DNA of 58,869 bases from an uncultured Olsenella sp. (GTDB lineage Bacteria; Actinomycetota; Coriobacteriia; Coriobacteriales; Atopobiaceae), in NCBI GenBank assembly GCA_949291295.1, contig CASEVE010000011.1, positions 1-58,869 on the forward strand, written 5' to 3'. Shown here piece after piece: positions 16,089 through 25,445 of the stretch. Numbering within the stretch: position 1 is the stretch's first letter; each line of letters begins with the position of its first letter. The position numbers and the translations under genes were made by a program. The notes under the pieces are model-generated. The model made no database searches and had not been told where the DNA came from. It saw only the letters and a program-made list of their open reading frames with translations.

Positions 16089-18641
16089 CTACGCCAAGGC
16101 CGCGAGGCGCAGCACAAGCTCCACGGTGCCCACTGCGTAGCCCCCGCGGGCAAAGAGGCCAACCGGCTCGTCTGCGCGTCGGTCGAGAAGAACGACGAGC
16201 GGCAGCAGCTCAGGATTGGCAAACATGCGCCGCGCCAGGCGCTCGGGCAGCTCGGAGAAGTCGTCGTGCGCGAGCTCAACTCTGGCCCCGGCGGCCAACA
16301 TCGCGCGATGCGCGTTCTTGAGGGACACCTCGTCCAAATCTGCGGGTCGTGCGAGGAGGGTGACGGCAAGCCCCGTCGAAGCGAGCTGCTCGGCGTTGTT
16401 CGAGAGCTCGTTGAGCAGGTGTTCCGTGGGCTCCTCGGCGGGCTCCACAAACGCCACCAGCGAAAGGCCCCTCTCGCCGGGCGTAAACGTTGCGTCCGGC
16501 AGCTCGATGCGCTGGAGCATGTCCGCCGCCGCCGGCTTGCGCAGGTGAAGCGCCAGCTCACGGGGCCTGTCCATCTCAAAGACGAACTCGCTTGCCTGCT
16601 GGTTGCCGTTGGGGAGCCGCACGGTGGTGGTGAGCCGGTAGGTCCCCGCCGGCACCTCAAGGTGCGCGGGGTCGCACCCCCAGAGCTCGAGCTGGTGAAA
16701 GCCGTAGAGCTCCTGCCCGCCGACCTGCATCGCAGACCCCAGGCGTGCGAGGCCCCAGTCGGTTCCGTACGAGAGCGCATGGCCCTCGGGCACGTCCAGG
16801 CGCAGCGCAAACGTGGCCTCTTCCTCCGCCTTGCCCTCGACGCTGGACCAGCGCCCGGAAAGAAGGACCTCCGCCCGCCCGTCCTCAGGGGCCAGGCGCG
16901 CCGGCACGCCGAGGCTGCGGCACGCGGCAACAAAGAGCGTGCGCAGCGTGACTTCGGACGCCTCCCCGGACGCGAGCGCGCCGGCGGGCGTTCCCACGAG
17001 CTTTGCCAGGTGCTCGGCAGGCGAGAAGGACAGGTGCTCCCTAAGCCAGCTCCATGCGGCGGCGGGGTCGCTCTCCACGAGCCCCGCAAGCTCGTCCGGC
17101 AGCGCCGCGGGCAGCACCGGCCGCCATGCGCTCAGGTGCTCGAGGCCAACGCGCGGGCAGAGGACGTAGCGCTCCCAGGTGGTGGCGTCTACGTTGCGGC
17201 GTCGCCCGGATGCAAGCGCGGCGCGCAGGTGTCCCTCCAGGAGCTGGGGCCTGGCGTCCAGATAGTCCTTCTCGGCAAGGCTGGAAAGAAGCGCCACGCG
17301 CTCCGGCTCCGTACCTGCGGTCAGAAAGCTGTAGATCGCATCCGCGTTTCCTCGTGCCGCGTCCAGGATGTGCGCCACCTGGGCGGCGTCGTCATCCGGG
17401 CGCGCGACGGCGGCCTGGGCGGCAAGCGCGGCGGCGTGCGCGTGCATGGCGGCAACGCGCATCGCGCGCGACTCGTCAGCCACGGCCTTGCGCATGCGAC
17501 CGCGCGCCGCCTGCTCGGGGGAGAGCGGCTGCGAGGGCGCGGGATGGTCCTCGGGCGCGCGCACGTCGACCTCGGCCCAGGTGTTGCCCGCGGCTGCCGA
17601 GACCGGCGCAAGCGCGAGGGCCACCTCCGTTGCCGTTGCCGCGTCCACGTCCTTCTCGGCCATGAGGCTGCCGCGTGACGCATGCACGCGCACAGAGCCC
17701 GGACCCAGCTCGGTGGCGCAGCAGCCGTCTGCGTCTGCCGTGAGCACGCAGAGCGGCCGCCACCCGGCCATGTTGAGCACCTCAAAGGCCACGGTTGCCC
17801 CAGCTGCCGGGGTACCGTCTTGATCTGCCACGCGCACCGTAAGACGCCGTGTGTGCGCGTAGCTCTCCGTTACGTTGACGAGCACGGTGCAGCCGGCGCG
17901 TCCCACCACGTCCTTAGGCGCGCAGCCAAAGTCCGAGAAGAGCCGCGTTGCCACCATCGGCGCGCGCCCCGATGCGGCTGTGAACCAGCCGCGGTCGAGT
18001 GCCTCCTCGGGCTCGCAGGCGCCGAGGTAGTGCCAGGCGCCGCCCGCATATGCCTCGACCCAGGCGTGGTTGTCGTCGCAGTGCGCCCACCAGGGCACGT
18101 AGAGCTGGCGCGCGGGGATGCCCACCGCGCGCAGGGCGCTCACGAGCAGCGTTGACTCCTCGCCGCAGCGGCCCGCGGCACCGGCAAGCACGCCGAGCGC
18201 TCCCAGGGTGCGCCCGTCCGTAGTCTGATAGGTGGCCATCTCGGCGCACCAGTAGTTGACCTCGATCACGCCGCGCTCTCCTGAGAGCGCGGCGACGCGT
18301 GGGGCAAGCTCCTCCCAGAGCGCCTCGCGACAGCGGTCGAGCGGCTCGTTGTTCACGCGCGGGCACGCCACGTAGTGGACAAAGAGGTCCTCGGGCAGCC
18401 CCGCCGCGGGTCCCTCGCGCAGCATGAGGGCGTGGCGGGTGTGGGCGAGAAGCACCTCGAGCGGCGTGTCGAAGACGTCCGTGAGCGGTAGCGTTGCCAC
18501 GTGGTAGCGCAGCAGCGTCGCCTCGTCGGGCGCAAGCGCGCCAAGTGCGGCCTCGAGCTCCTGGTCCTTCTTGCGCAGGAGGGGGCGGCGGGCCTTGTAT
18601 CGGGCGGCCGCATAGGCGGCCAGCTGCTCGGAAAGCGGCAT
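16089..18641 (-). CDS. Transglutaminase-like superfamily protein (850 aa)
   Basis: A transglutaminase-like core occupies about residues 110-230. The nucleophile is C159 in GRCGEES and the histidine H192 in DDNHAWVEAY. The usual third-residue region reads HYLGACEPEE, so an acidic residue is present but not in the classical W--LD context. It is followed by a carboxypeptidase-regulatory-like beta domain (about 250-330) and about 500 residues I cannot assign. There is no signal peptide, so it is probably cytoplasmic and may be a protease or amidase-like enzyme. ATG at 18641 is chosen for the GAGGAG upstream; the open frame extends to 18845 through repeat DNA and should be ignored there. Confidence 0.75.
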   Translation of the reverse strand: MPLSEQLAAYAAARYKARRPLLRKKDQELEAALGALAPDEATLLRYHVATLPLTDVFDTPLEVLLAHTRHALMLREGPAAGLPEDLFVHYVACPRVNNEPLDRCREALWEELAPRVAALSGERGVIEVNYWCAEMATYQTTDGRTLGALGVLAGAAGRCGEESTLLVSALRAVGIPARQLYVPWWAHCDDNHAWVEAYAGGAWHYLGACEPEEALDRGWFTAASGRAPMVATRLFSDFGCAPKDVVGRAGCTVLVNVTESYAHTRRLTVRVADQDGTPAAGATVAFEVLNMAGWRPLCVLTADADGCCATELGPGSVRVHASRGSLMAEKDVDAATATEVALALAPVSAAAGNTWAEVDVRAPEDHPAPSQPLSPEQAARGRMRKAVADESRAMRVAAMHAHAAALAAQAAVARPDDDAAQVAHILDAARGNADAIYSFLTAGTEPERVALLSSLAEKDYLDARPQLLEGHLRAALASGRRRNVDATTWERYVLCPRVGLEHLSAWRPVLPAALPDELAGLVESDPAAAWSWLREHLSFSPAEHLAKLVGTPAGALASGEASEVTLRTLFVAACRSLGVPARLAPEDGRAEVLLSGRWSSVEGKAEEEATFALRLDVPEGHALSYGTDWGLARLGSAMQVGGQELYGFHQLELWGCDPAHLEVPAGTYRLTTTVRLPNGNQQASEFVFEMDRPRELALHLRKPAAADMLQRIELPDATFTPGERGLSLVAFVEPAEEPTEHLLNELSNNAEQLASTGLAVTLLARPADLDEVSLKNAHRAMLAAGARVELAHDDFSELPERLARRMFANPELLPLVVLLDRRADEPVGLFARGGYAVGTVELVLRLAALA

Positions 18642-18734
18642 GGGTGCTCCTCGTGTCGGCGGCCGGTGGCCGCGTACGTGCCCGAACATGGTACGCCAAC
18701 GCCGTCCTTCTCGCCCGTGCCGCCGCGCGTTACC

Positions 18735-18808
18735 ATGTGACAAAACCTGACAATGGTGACAGGCACTTTTGTCATGATGACAAGTAACCCTGTCACCATT
18801 GTCATGAA
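18735..18808. repeat. TGACA-type repeat, imperfect inverted copy
   Basis: Contains CCTGACAATGGTGACAGG and its inverted partner CCTGTCACCATTGTCATG on either side of a TTGTCATGATGACAA palindrome. It lies between the divergent transglutaminase-like gene and queD, so any promoter of these genes overlaps it. Confidence 0.7.
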
Positions 18809-18831
18809 ACGGGGATGCGGAAAGGGATTCT

Positions 18832-19254
18832 ATGTACGGGCTCAAGACAGAGGCGAGCTTTGACTCCGCCCACTTTCTTGCCGACTACCACGGAAAGTGC
18901 GAGAACCTCCACGGGCACCGCTGGCGCGTCGTGTGCTACCTTCGCACATCGGAGCTTGGCGACGCCGGTACCGAGCGCGACATGGTCTGCGACTTTGGCT
19001 CCTTCAAGCGCGAGGTCCGCGTGCTGGCAGAGGAGTTTGACCACACCTTTCTCGTGGAGGAGGGCACGCTCGCGCCGTCAACGGTTGAGGCTCTGGAGTC
19101 CGAGGGCTTCTCGCTCAAGGTGCTGCCCTTCCGCACGACCGCCGAGAACCTTGCGCGTCACTTCTGCGATCGTCTCCGCGAGCGCGGCCTGCCCTGCTCG
19201 CAGGTAGACGTCTACGAGACGCCGCTCAACTGCGCCACGTACCTCGCCGAGTAG
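18832..19254 (+). CDS. queD: 6-pyruvoyl-tetrahydropterin synthase / QueD family (140 aa)
   Basis: Converts dihydroneopterin triphosphate to 6-carboxytetrahydropterin in queuosine/preQ0 synthesis, or acts in a related pterin reaction. Zinc ligands are visible in FDSAHFL and LHGHRW, and the catalytic cysteine in HGKCENLHGH. FDHTFL and DVYETP match the family's active-site segments. Length is normal. The other queuosine genes (queC, queE, queF) are not adjacent, so the pathway assignment rests on family membership only. The start ATG has AAAGGG upstream. Confidence 0.88.
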   Translation: MYGLKTEASFDSAHFLADYHGKCENLHGHRWRVVCYLRTSELGDAGTERDMVCDFGSFKREVRVLAEEFDHTFLVEEGTLAPSTVEALESEGFSLKVLPFRTTAENLARHFCDRLRERGLPCSQVDVYETPLNCATYLAE

Positions 19255-19420
19255 CCTCGCCGCGCGCCCGACCCGCGCCCGGCCCGCCCCGCGCCCGCGT
19301 CCGCCGCCGACCCCGCGCTCCCAACCGTCGGCGCGGAGTTTTTCTTGCATGGACTTCTTGTCCGCGGGGGTCGCTATACTTGCGGTGAGAGAAGAAGCCG
19401 GCTTGGGACGGAGGTGCGTC

Positions 19421-20464
19421 ATGGGAGGGCATTCCCTGCACGGGGTCAACCTGACAGGTTGGCTGACGCTTGAGTCGTGGGTCACGCCCGAGCTCTTTGC
19501 CGGGGCGGGAGCCCTTGACGAGGAGGCGCTCGCCATCGCCCTTGGCCCCAAGGACTATGCCGAGTGCGTCCACAAGCACCGGGCGTCCTTCATCACCCGT
19601 GACGACTTCGTCAAGATCGCCGCCCGCGGCTTCAACGCGGTGCGCCTGCCCGTGCCGTGGTACGTCTACGGGGAGCAGGGCCCGGAGGCCGGTCCCTACA
19701 TCGGCTGCATCGAGCACGTGGACGAGGCGCTCGACTGGGCGGAGGAGATTGGTCTCAAGGTGATCTTCTCGCTGGCGATAAACCCCGGCGGACCCCACTC
19801 GGACAACGGCATTGCCCCAGACAACGCGGATTGTCACGTGCCCCGTGACGGCGTGCTCGACGTGGTCTTTGCGCTCTCCAAGCGCTACGCCTCGCGCATG
19901 GGTTTCTACGGCATGGAGCTCGCCGACGACGTGGTGCCCCAGGTGCGCCGCGGCCTCGTCCTCACCGACGGCGTTCCCATCCACCGCCTGCGCAACTACT
20001 ACCGCGAGGCCTACGAGCTCGTGCGCAGCGCGGCGGGGGAGGACGTTGTCGTCATCATGCCCGACGGCGGCATCCCCGGCGGCTGGGGCCGCTTCATGGC
20101 CCAGCGCCACTACCGCAACGTCTGGCTCGACTGCCACCTCGACCGCACCACCGCGCGCGTGGACGTCTCCGGACCCTCGGGCGTGCGCCGGCTCGTGAGC
20201 GCGCACGAGCGCAACATCCGCGAGGCCAGGCGCTCCGGCATGCCGGTCATGGTGGGCAAGTGGTCCTCGTCGCTTCCCGTCTCGGACTCCCAGATGACCC
20301 CCGAGGGCCGCATAGCCCTCGAGCGCGTCTACACCTCCGAGCAGATCTCCACGTACGAGAAGTGCCCCGCATGGTTCTTCAACACCTGGAAGACGAGCGG
20401 GCTTCTCGGCGGCTGGGACGCCCGCGTGGCGCTTGCCACCTTTGAGCGCGGGATGATTGTCTGA
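19421..20464 (+). CDS. GH5-like (beta-glucanase fold) protein lacking both catalytic glutamates (347 aa)
   Basis: The N-terminus GVNLTGWLTLESWVTPELF matches family 5 exo-glucanases, and the (beta/alpha)8 pattern continues with AARGFNAVRLPVPW. The acid/base motif (normally LNEP) reads ELADDVVP, so D169-D170 replace the Asn-Glu pair. The nucleophile motif (normally GEWS) reads MVGKWSSS, with K280 in place of Glu. The protein should therefore be inactive as a retaining glycosidase and may bind glycan or do something else. No signal peptide, so cytoplasmic. ATG 19421 has GGAGG 6 bases upstream. Its stop overlaps the rsmI start (TGATG), so the two are coupled. Confidence 0.8.
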   Translation: MGGHSLHGVNLTGWLTLESWVTPELFAGAGALDEEALAIALGPKDYAECVHKHRASFITRDDFVKIAARGFNAVRLPVPWYVYGEQGPEAGPYIGCIEHVDEALDWAEEIGLKVIFSLAINPGGPHSDNGIAPDNADCHVPRDGVLDVVFALSKRYASRMGFYGMELADDVVPQVRRGLVLTDGVPIHRLRNYYREAYELVRSAAGEDVVVIMPDGGIPGGWGRFMAQRHYRNVWLDCHLDRTTARVDVSGPSGVRRLVSAHERNIREARRSGMPVMVGKWSSSLPVSDSQMTPEGRIALERVYTSEQISTYEKCPAWFFNTWKTSGLLGGWDARVALATFERGMIV

Positions 20465-21339
20465 TGACGGGGGCGCCAACCCTTCCGGGAACCCTTTCCA
20501 TCGTGGGGACGCCGATCGGAAACCTCCGTGACGCGTCCCCGCGCGTGATCGAGACGCTCGGCGCGGCGGACGTGGTGCTCTGCGAGGACACGCGCGTCAC
20601 GGGCAAGCTGATGAGTGCCTTTGGCCTGCGCGTGCGCCTCGAGCGCTGCGACGAGAACGTCATGGCCGAGAAGGTCGCAGGCGTGTTGGACCGCCTTGCT
20701 GCCGGCGAGCGCGTGGCCTTTGTCTCCGACGCGGGCATGCCGGGCGTGAGCGATCCTGGCCAGCGTCTCGTGGACGCCGCGCTCGACGCCGGCGCGCACG
20801 TGGAGGTGGTTCCGGGCCCAAGCGCCGTGACCTGCGCCCTTGTGGCGTCGGGACTTGCAAGCGAGCACTTCTTCTTCGAGGGGTTCCTGCCGCGCAAGCG
20901 CGGGGCACAGCTCGAGCGCCTGGAGGAGCTGGCCGCCATTCCCGGCACGATCGTTGTCTACGAGAGCCCGCGGCGCGTGGCCGAGACGCTTGCCAACGTG
21001 GCCGAGGTGATGCCGGGGCGGCGCGTGGCGCTCGTGCGCGAGCTCACCAAGCTTCACGAGGAGGTCGTGCGCGGCGAGGCGGCAGGTCTTGCGGCGTGCA
21101 TAGCCGCGCGCGGCGAGCTGCGCGGCGAGTGCGTGATCGTGATCGCGGCGCCCGCGGCAGACGAGCTCGATTCCCGCAGGCGTGCCATGGGTGGAGCCGC
21201 CCTCAGCCTCGAGGAGGAGATTGCTGCCGGCCTTGCCGCGGGCGAGCCCAAAAGCGCGCTGGCAAAGCGGCTGGCCAAGTCTTTCTCGCTTCCGCGTGCC
21301 GAGGTCTATGACGCCGTGATCGCGGCTGCCTCGCGCTAG
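20464..21339 (+). CDS. rsmI: 16S rRNA (cytidine1402-2'-O)-methyltransferase (291 aa)
   Basis: Methylates the ribose of C1402 in the decoding centre of 16S rRNA, using S-adenosylmethionine. The TP-methylase fold is shown by VGTPIGNLRDASPR at the N-terminus, CEDTRVTGKL, SDAGMPGVSDPG and VPGPSAVTCAL, all in normal order and spacing. Length is typical. It overlaps the GH5-like gene by one base. It converges with the XRE regulator at 21351, leaving only 11 bp between stop codons. Confidence 0.96.
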   Translation: MTGAPTLPGTLSIVGTPIGNLRDASPRVIETLGAADVVLCEDTRVTGKLMSAFGLRVRLERCDENVMAEKVAGVLDRLAAGERVAFVSDAGMPGVSDPGQRLVDAALDAGAHVEVVPGPSAVTCALVASGLASEHFFFEGFLPRKRGAQLERLEELAAIPGTIVVYESPRRVAETLANVAEVMPGRRVALVRELTKLHEEVVRGEAAGLAACIAARGELRGECVIVIAAPAADELDSRRRAMGGAALSLEEEIAAGLAAGEPKSALAKRLAKSFSLPRAEVYDAVIAAASR

Positions 21340-21350
21340 GTGCGCCCGCC

Positions 21351-21695
21351 CTACCGAGACCGAGAGCGTCGCCCCTTGGCGGTGTAGTCCATGATGCCGA
21401 GGATGTACTGACGCATGTTAGGCGGCTGCAGCTTGAAGAGCATCAGCAGGCGCTCGTCCTCCTCGCTGAGCGGGGAGAGGTGCCGCGCGGAGTGTCCGTA
21501 GCCAAGGATGTCGTTGGGGGTGCAGTGAAAGAAGTCGCAGAGCGCCCTCAGCCGCTCCGCGCCAAGCTCGGCCCGTCCGGTTTCCCACGAGCTGTAGGTC
21601 GCCTTGCTCACGCCGAGCTGACCTGCGACCTGCGCCTGCGTCTTTCCCGTCATGCGACGAATCTGGGAAAGCGAGGTCTGGTGCTTCTTTGCCAT
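21351..21695 (-). CDS. XRE-family transcriptional regulator (114 aa)
   Basis: A helix-turn-helix of the Cro/CI type occupies about residues 10-65 (TQAQVAGQLGVSKATYSSWE, with the following LCDFFHCTPNDILGYG). The rest is a short helical segment with a basic end, and no sensor or membrane domain. Its targets are unknown; it may control itself or metG, which is divergent. ATG 21695 is preferred over upstream ATGs of the longer open frame (to 21824) because it has CGGAGA nearby and directly precedes the HTH. Confidence 0.85.
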   Translation of the reverse strand: MAKKHQTSLSQIRRMTGKTQAQVAGQLGVSKATYSSWETGRAELGAERLRALCDFFHCTPNDILGYGHSARHLSPLSEEDERLLMLFKLQPPNMRQYILGIMDYTAKGRRSRSR

Positions 21696-21807
21696 GAGAG
21701 TCTCCGTTCGATTGCTGCGAACACTCTCGTTGCTCAAAACACAAGAAAGTCCAATGCGCATAGACTCGGCCCGCGCATTGCGGAAAAGTACAACCAGACA
21801 AGACTTT

Positions 21808-21824
21808 TTGCACCCCTTGTGCAA
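21808..21824. promoter_or_regulatory. Inverted repeat between the XRE gene and metG
   Basis: TTGCAC and GTGCAA flank five bases. It lies in the 236-bp gap between the divergent genes, so it could be an operator for the XRE protein. A TACAAT hexamer at 21868-21873 could be the metG -10, but no convincing -35 is present. Confidence 0.35.
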
Positions 21825-21931
21825 CGAGAACGTTCAAGAACGGGCTGCCCAAGAGCTGCGGTAAGGGTACAATCAGAGAGCTTGCGCCCCGGCGCGGGCC
21901 TATGCCACATTCCGTCATGAGGAGTCGTCAT

Positions 21932-23539
21932 ATGGCAGAGAAGCCGTCCTACTTTGTCACCACCCCCATCTACTACGTCAATGCCGCCCCCCACCTGGGC
22001 ACCGCCTACTGCACCCTGCTCGCGGACGTCCAGGCGCGCTTCCGTCGCGCGGCCGGCTACGACGTCAAGTTCCTGACCGGCATGGACGAGCACGGCGAGA
22101 AGGTCGCCGAGGCCGCCGCCGAGCACGGCATGACCCCGCAGGAGTGGTGCGACTCCCAGGCCCCGCTCTTCAAGGACCTCTGGAGCGAGCTTGAGATCTC
22201 AAACGACGACTTCATCCGCACCACCGAGCCCCGCCAGCACCACGCGGTCCAGTACCTGTGGGACCGCATGCTGGAGAGCGGCTACCTCTACAAGGGCTCC
22301 TACGATGGCTGGTACTGCGTGCCCGAGGAGACCTACTTCACCGAGACCCAGGTCGAGAAGGCCGACGAGGAGCGCGGCACCAAGGGCGAGCACCTCTGCC
22401 CGGACTGCGGCCGTCCGCTCGAGCGCGTCCAGGAGGAGTCCTACTTCTTCAAGCTCTCCGCCTTCCAGGACCGCCTGCTGGCGCTCTATGATGAGCACCC
22501 CGACTTCGTGCAGCCCGACTTCCGCATGAACGAGGTGCGCAGCTTCGTGGAGGGCGGCCTCACGGACACCTCGGTCTCCCGCACGACCTTCGACTGGGGC
22601 ATCAAGGTGCCCTTTGACGACAAGCACGTCACTTACGTGTGGTTTGACGCCCTGCTCAACTACATGACCGCCGTGGGCTACAGCCTGGACGACCCCGACT
22701 CCCGCGCCGAGCTCGCGCGCCGCTGGCCCGCCCAGTGCCACCTTATCGGCAAGGACATCATCCGCTTCCACTGCATCCTCTGGCCCGCCATGCTCATGGC
22801 CATCGACGAGGCCCTGCCCGAGCACGTCTTCGTGCACGGCTTCCTCACGGTGCGCAACCCCGAGACTGGCCAGGCCGAGAAGATGAGCAAGTCCCGCGGC
22901 AACGCGATTGCCCCGCGCGACGTCATCAACCTGCTGGGCGTCGAGGGCTACCGCTACTACTTCATGACCGACGTGGTCCACGGTGACGACTCCGCGATCT
23001 CCTTCGAGCGCATGGAGCAGGTCTACAACGCCGACCTCGCCAACAGCTGGGGCAACCTGGTCTCCCGCGCCCTCAACATGAGCGCCAAGTACTTCGACGG
23101 CAAGACGCCGGAGCTGGCCGAGGGCTGGGCACAGAAGGACGGCGTGCTGCGCGGGGTTGCCGAGGGCATCTACGACCGCTATGCGAGCCGCATGGAGGTC
23201 TTCGACTACGCCGGCGCCAAGGATGTGGTCATGGAGCTCGTCCACGCCGCCAACCACTACATCGAGGACTCCGCGCCCTGGGCCGTGGCCAAGGACCTGG
23301 AGCGCGCCGGCGAGCTCGCCGAGATCATCGTGAGCCTGCTCGAGTCCATCCGCATCTCCGCGCACCTGCTCGCGCCGTTCATGCCAAAGACCTCGGCCGA
23401 GGTCCTGCGCCGCATGTCGCTCGAGGCCGAGGCCGCCACGGACGACCTCGCCGCGGCCTGCGCCTGGGGCGGCCTCGCCGGCGGCGTGGCCGTGACCAAG
23501 GGCGACGCGCTCTTCCCGCGCCTGGATACCAAGAAGTAG
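21932..23539 (+). CDS. metG: Methionyl-tRNA synthetase (535 aa)
   Basis: Charges tRNA-Met with methionine. The class I signatures are present: the HIGH-like PHLGTAY in the Rossmann fold and KMSKSRGN near residue 325. The connective domain carries a CPDCGRPLE segment, which together with an upstream cysteine suggests at least part of the zinc knuckle. There is no C-terminal tRNA-binding (EMAP-II-like) extension. The start at ATG 21932 has GAGGAG 7 bases upstream. rsmA follows after 6 bp and tatD soon after, a common arrangement. Confidence 0.97.
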   Translation: MAEKPSYFVTTPIYYVNAAPHLGTAYCTLLADVQARFRRAAGYDVKFLTGMDEHGEKVAEAAAEHGMTPQEWCDSQAPLFKDLWSELEISNDDFIRTTEPRQHHAVQYLWDRMLESGYLYKGSYDGWYCVPEETYFTETQVEKADEERGTKGEHLCPDCGRPLERVQEESYFFKLSAFQDRLLALYDEHPDFVQPDFRMNEVRSFVEGGLTDTSVSRTTFDWGIKVPFDDKHVTYVWFDALLNYMTAVGYSLDDPDSRAELARRWPAQCHLIGKDIIRFHCILWPAMLMAIDEALPEHVFVHGFLTVRNPETGQAEKMSKSRGNAIAPRDVINLLGVEGYRYYFMTDVVHGDDSAISFERMEQVYNADLANSWGNLVSRALNMSAKYFDGKTPELAEGWAQKDGVLRGVAEGIYDRYASRMEVFDYAGAKDVVMELVHAANHYIEDSAPWAVAKDLERAGELAEIIVSLLESIRISAHLLAPFMPKTSAEVLRRMSLEAEAATDDLAAACAWGGLAGGVAVTKGDALFPRLDTKK

Positions 23540-23545
23540 GCGGGC

Positions 23546-24415
23546 GTGGGCGGATCTCCTCTCGCAAACCCCGGCGCCACGCGCGCCCTGCTCGAGGCGT
23601 ACGGCCTTGCCACCAAGCACAGCCTGGGCCAGAACTTCCTGGTCAACAACCACGTGATCGAGAAGATCATGGACCTGGCGGAGCTTGGGCAAGAAGACCG
23701 CGTGCTCGAGGTGGGCCCCGGCATCGGTACGCTCACGCTGGCGCTTCTCGCCGAGGCGGGCCACGTGGTCTCCGTCGAGATGGACCGCGAGCTCGAGCCC
23801 GTGCTCTCTGCGCATGCTGCGGCGCACCCGAACTTCTCGTTCATCATGGGTGACGCCCTGCGCGTGACACCGGATCAGATCGCCGAGGCCACGGGCGGCG
23901 AGCCCACGATGCTCGTGTCCAACTTGCCCTACAACGTGGCTGCCACGGTGATCCTGCGCTACCTGCAGGAGGCTCCGAGCCTGCGCCGCCTCGTGGTGAT
24001 GGTGCAGGCCGAGGTGGCCGACCGCATCTGCGCGGGCCCCGGCAACCGCACCTACGGTGCCTACACGGCCAAGCTCGCGCTTCTCGCCCGCGTGACCGGG
24101 CGCTTTGAGGTGGGGCCGGGAAACTTCATGCCGCCCCCGCACGTGGACTCCGCCGTCGTGCGCATCGACCGCGCGCCCGTGTGCGACCCCGCCTCCGGTG
24201 AGCCGCTCACACCGGAGTGCCTTGCCGCTACCGCTGCCGTGATCGACGCCGCCTTCGCGCAGCGCCGCAAGACCATTCGAAACTCCATGTCGGCGTCGGG
24301 CTATGATAAGGGCGCGCTCGACGCGGCCTTCGAGGCCTGTGAGATCTCGCCGACCTGTCGCGCCGAGACGCTCTCTCCGACCGACTTCGTCCTTCTCGCC
24401 TCCAAGCTCTCCTAA
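23546..24415 (+). CDS. rsmA: 16S rRNA dimethyladenosine methyltransferase (289 aa)
   Basis: Dimethylates two adjacent adenines near the 3' end of 16S rRNA during small-subunit maturation. The SAM-binding motif is EVGPGIGTLT, preceded by the diagnostic SLGQNFLV and followed by NLPYNVAATV, the catalytic N-L-P-Y motif. Length is normal. The start is GTG at 23546, 6 bp after metG, so translation is probably coupled. This gene is also known as ksgA. Confidence 0.97.
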   Translation: MGGSPLANPGATRALLEAYGLATKHSLGQNFLVNNHVIEKIMDLAELGQEDRVLEVGPGIGTLTLALLAEAGHVVSVEMDRELEPVLSAHAAAHPNFSFIMGDALRVTPDQIAEATGGEPTMLVSNLPYNVAATVILRYLQEAPSLRRLVVMVQAEVADRICAGPGNRTYGAYTAKLALLARVTGRFEVGPGNFMPPPHVDSAVVRIDRAPVCDPASGEPLTPECLAATAAVIDAAFAQRRKTIRNSMSASGYDKGALDAAFEACEISPTCRAETLSPTDFVLLASKLS

Positions 24416-24424
24416 GGAGAAGAA

Positions 24425-25435
24425 ATGTCCGAGCAGATTGCACTTGACCACCTCACCCTCGCAGACCACGAGCTCTTCCATGACCGCAAGGGCCAGGCAT
24501 GCCCGCTTCCCGCCCCGCTCGCCCCGCTCGCGGACACGCACGGTCACCTCACGAGCTTTCGCGCGCACGACCCCGCGATGGCGCTTGCCCGCGCCGCGCT
24601 GGCCGGCGTGAGGCTGCTCGTCGTTCCCATCGATGCCGTTGACGACGTTCCCGGCAGGTGGGGAAGCGTCCCCGAGGTGCTCTCGTGGCTCGACGAGCAG
24701 GTCGAGATTGCCCGTGCCTGCCTTGACGAGTGTGCTGAGCTGGGCTTTGTTCCGCCGGTCTTCGAGGGCTACGACGTGCCCGACCTGCTGGACAACGTGC
24801 ACATCGTGGCGGGCGTACACCCTTACGGCGCGGAGTCGCTCGATGACGACGCGATGGCGCGCATCCGCGAGCTTCTCGCCAGCCCCCGCTGCGTGGGCGT
24901 GGGCGAGTTTGGCCTGGACCTCGGTCCCTACAGCAAGGTTCCCCGAGAGGTCCAGGAGGACGCCTTCCGTCGCCAGCTGCGCCTTGCACACGAGATGGGC
25001 CTGCCCGCCGAGCTGCACATCCGCGCGACGGCCGGCGACATGCTCTCCAACGCCTACGTTGACGCCGCCCGCATCCTCTCGGACGAGGGGGTTCCCGAGA
25101 AGGGCTGCGACCTGCACTGCTTTACCGCCGGGCTCAAGGTGATGGAGAACTTTGCGCGCCTCGGCTGCCACGTTGCCTTTGGCGGGGCCGTTACCTTCAC
25201 GCGTTCCGAGGACATCCGCGAGGCCGCCACGTTCTGCGCCGAGCGCCGCCTGCTCACCGAGACCGACAGCCCCTACATGGCGCCCGTCCCGCTGCGCGGC
25301 GAGGAGTGCGAGCCCGCCATGGTGGCGTTTACGGCGGCGTGCGTGGCGGACGTGCGCGAGAAGGCCGGTCGCGGCAGCCGCAAGGCCACCTATGACGCCC
25401 TGTGGAGAAACGCCTGCGACCTCTTTGGACTGTAG
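24425..25435 (+). CDS. TatD-family metal-dependent hydrolase (336 aa)
   Basis: Amidohydrolase-fold nuclease of the TatD type. Metal ligands are seen in ADTHGHL, VGVGEFGLDL, LHIRA, HCFT and TETDSPYMAP, all in family order. It is longer than typical TatD (about 260 aa) because of an N-terminal extension of about 35 residues before the THGH motif and an insert near 85-110. It starts 9 bp after rsmA. TatD proteins act in DNA repair or quality control; the exact substrate is not known. Confidence 0.9.
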   Translation: MSEQIALDHLTLADHELFHDRKGQACPLPAPLAPLADTHGHLTSFRAHDPAMALARAALAGVRLLVVPIDAVDDVPGRWGSVPEVLSWLDEQVEIARACLDECAELGFVPPVFEGYDVPDLLDNVHIVAGVHPYGAESLDDDAMARIRELLASPRCVGVGEFGLDLGPYSKVPREVQEDAFRRQLRLAHEMGLPAELHIRATAGDMLSNAYVDAARILSDEGVPEKGCDLHCFTAGLKVMENFARLGCHVAFGGAVTFTRSEDIREAATFCAERRLLTETDSPYMAPVPLRGEECEPAMVAFTAACVADVREKAGRGSRKATYDALWRNACDLFGL

Positions 25436-25445
25436 GGGTGGGTTC

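Noticed and set aside
16266..17678. Plus-strand open frame of 470 aa inside the transglutaminase-like gene
   Set aside because: Low-complexity Arg/Gly-rich shadow; the minus frame has a good start and catalytic motifs.
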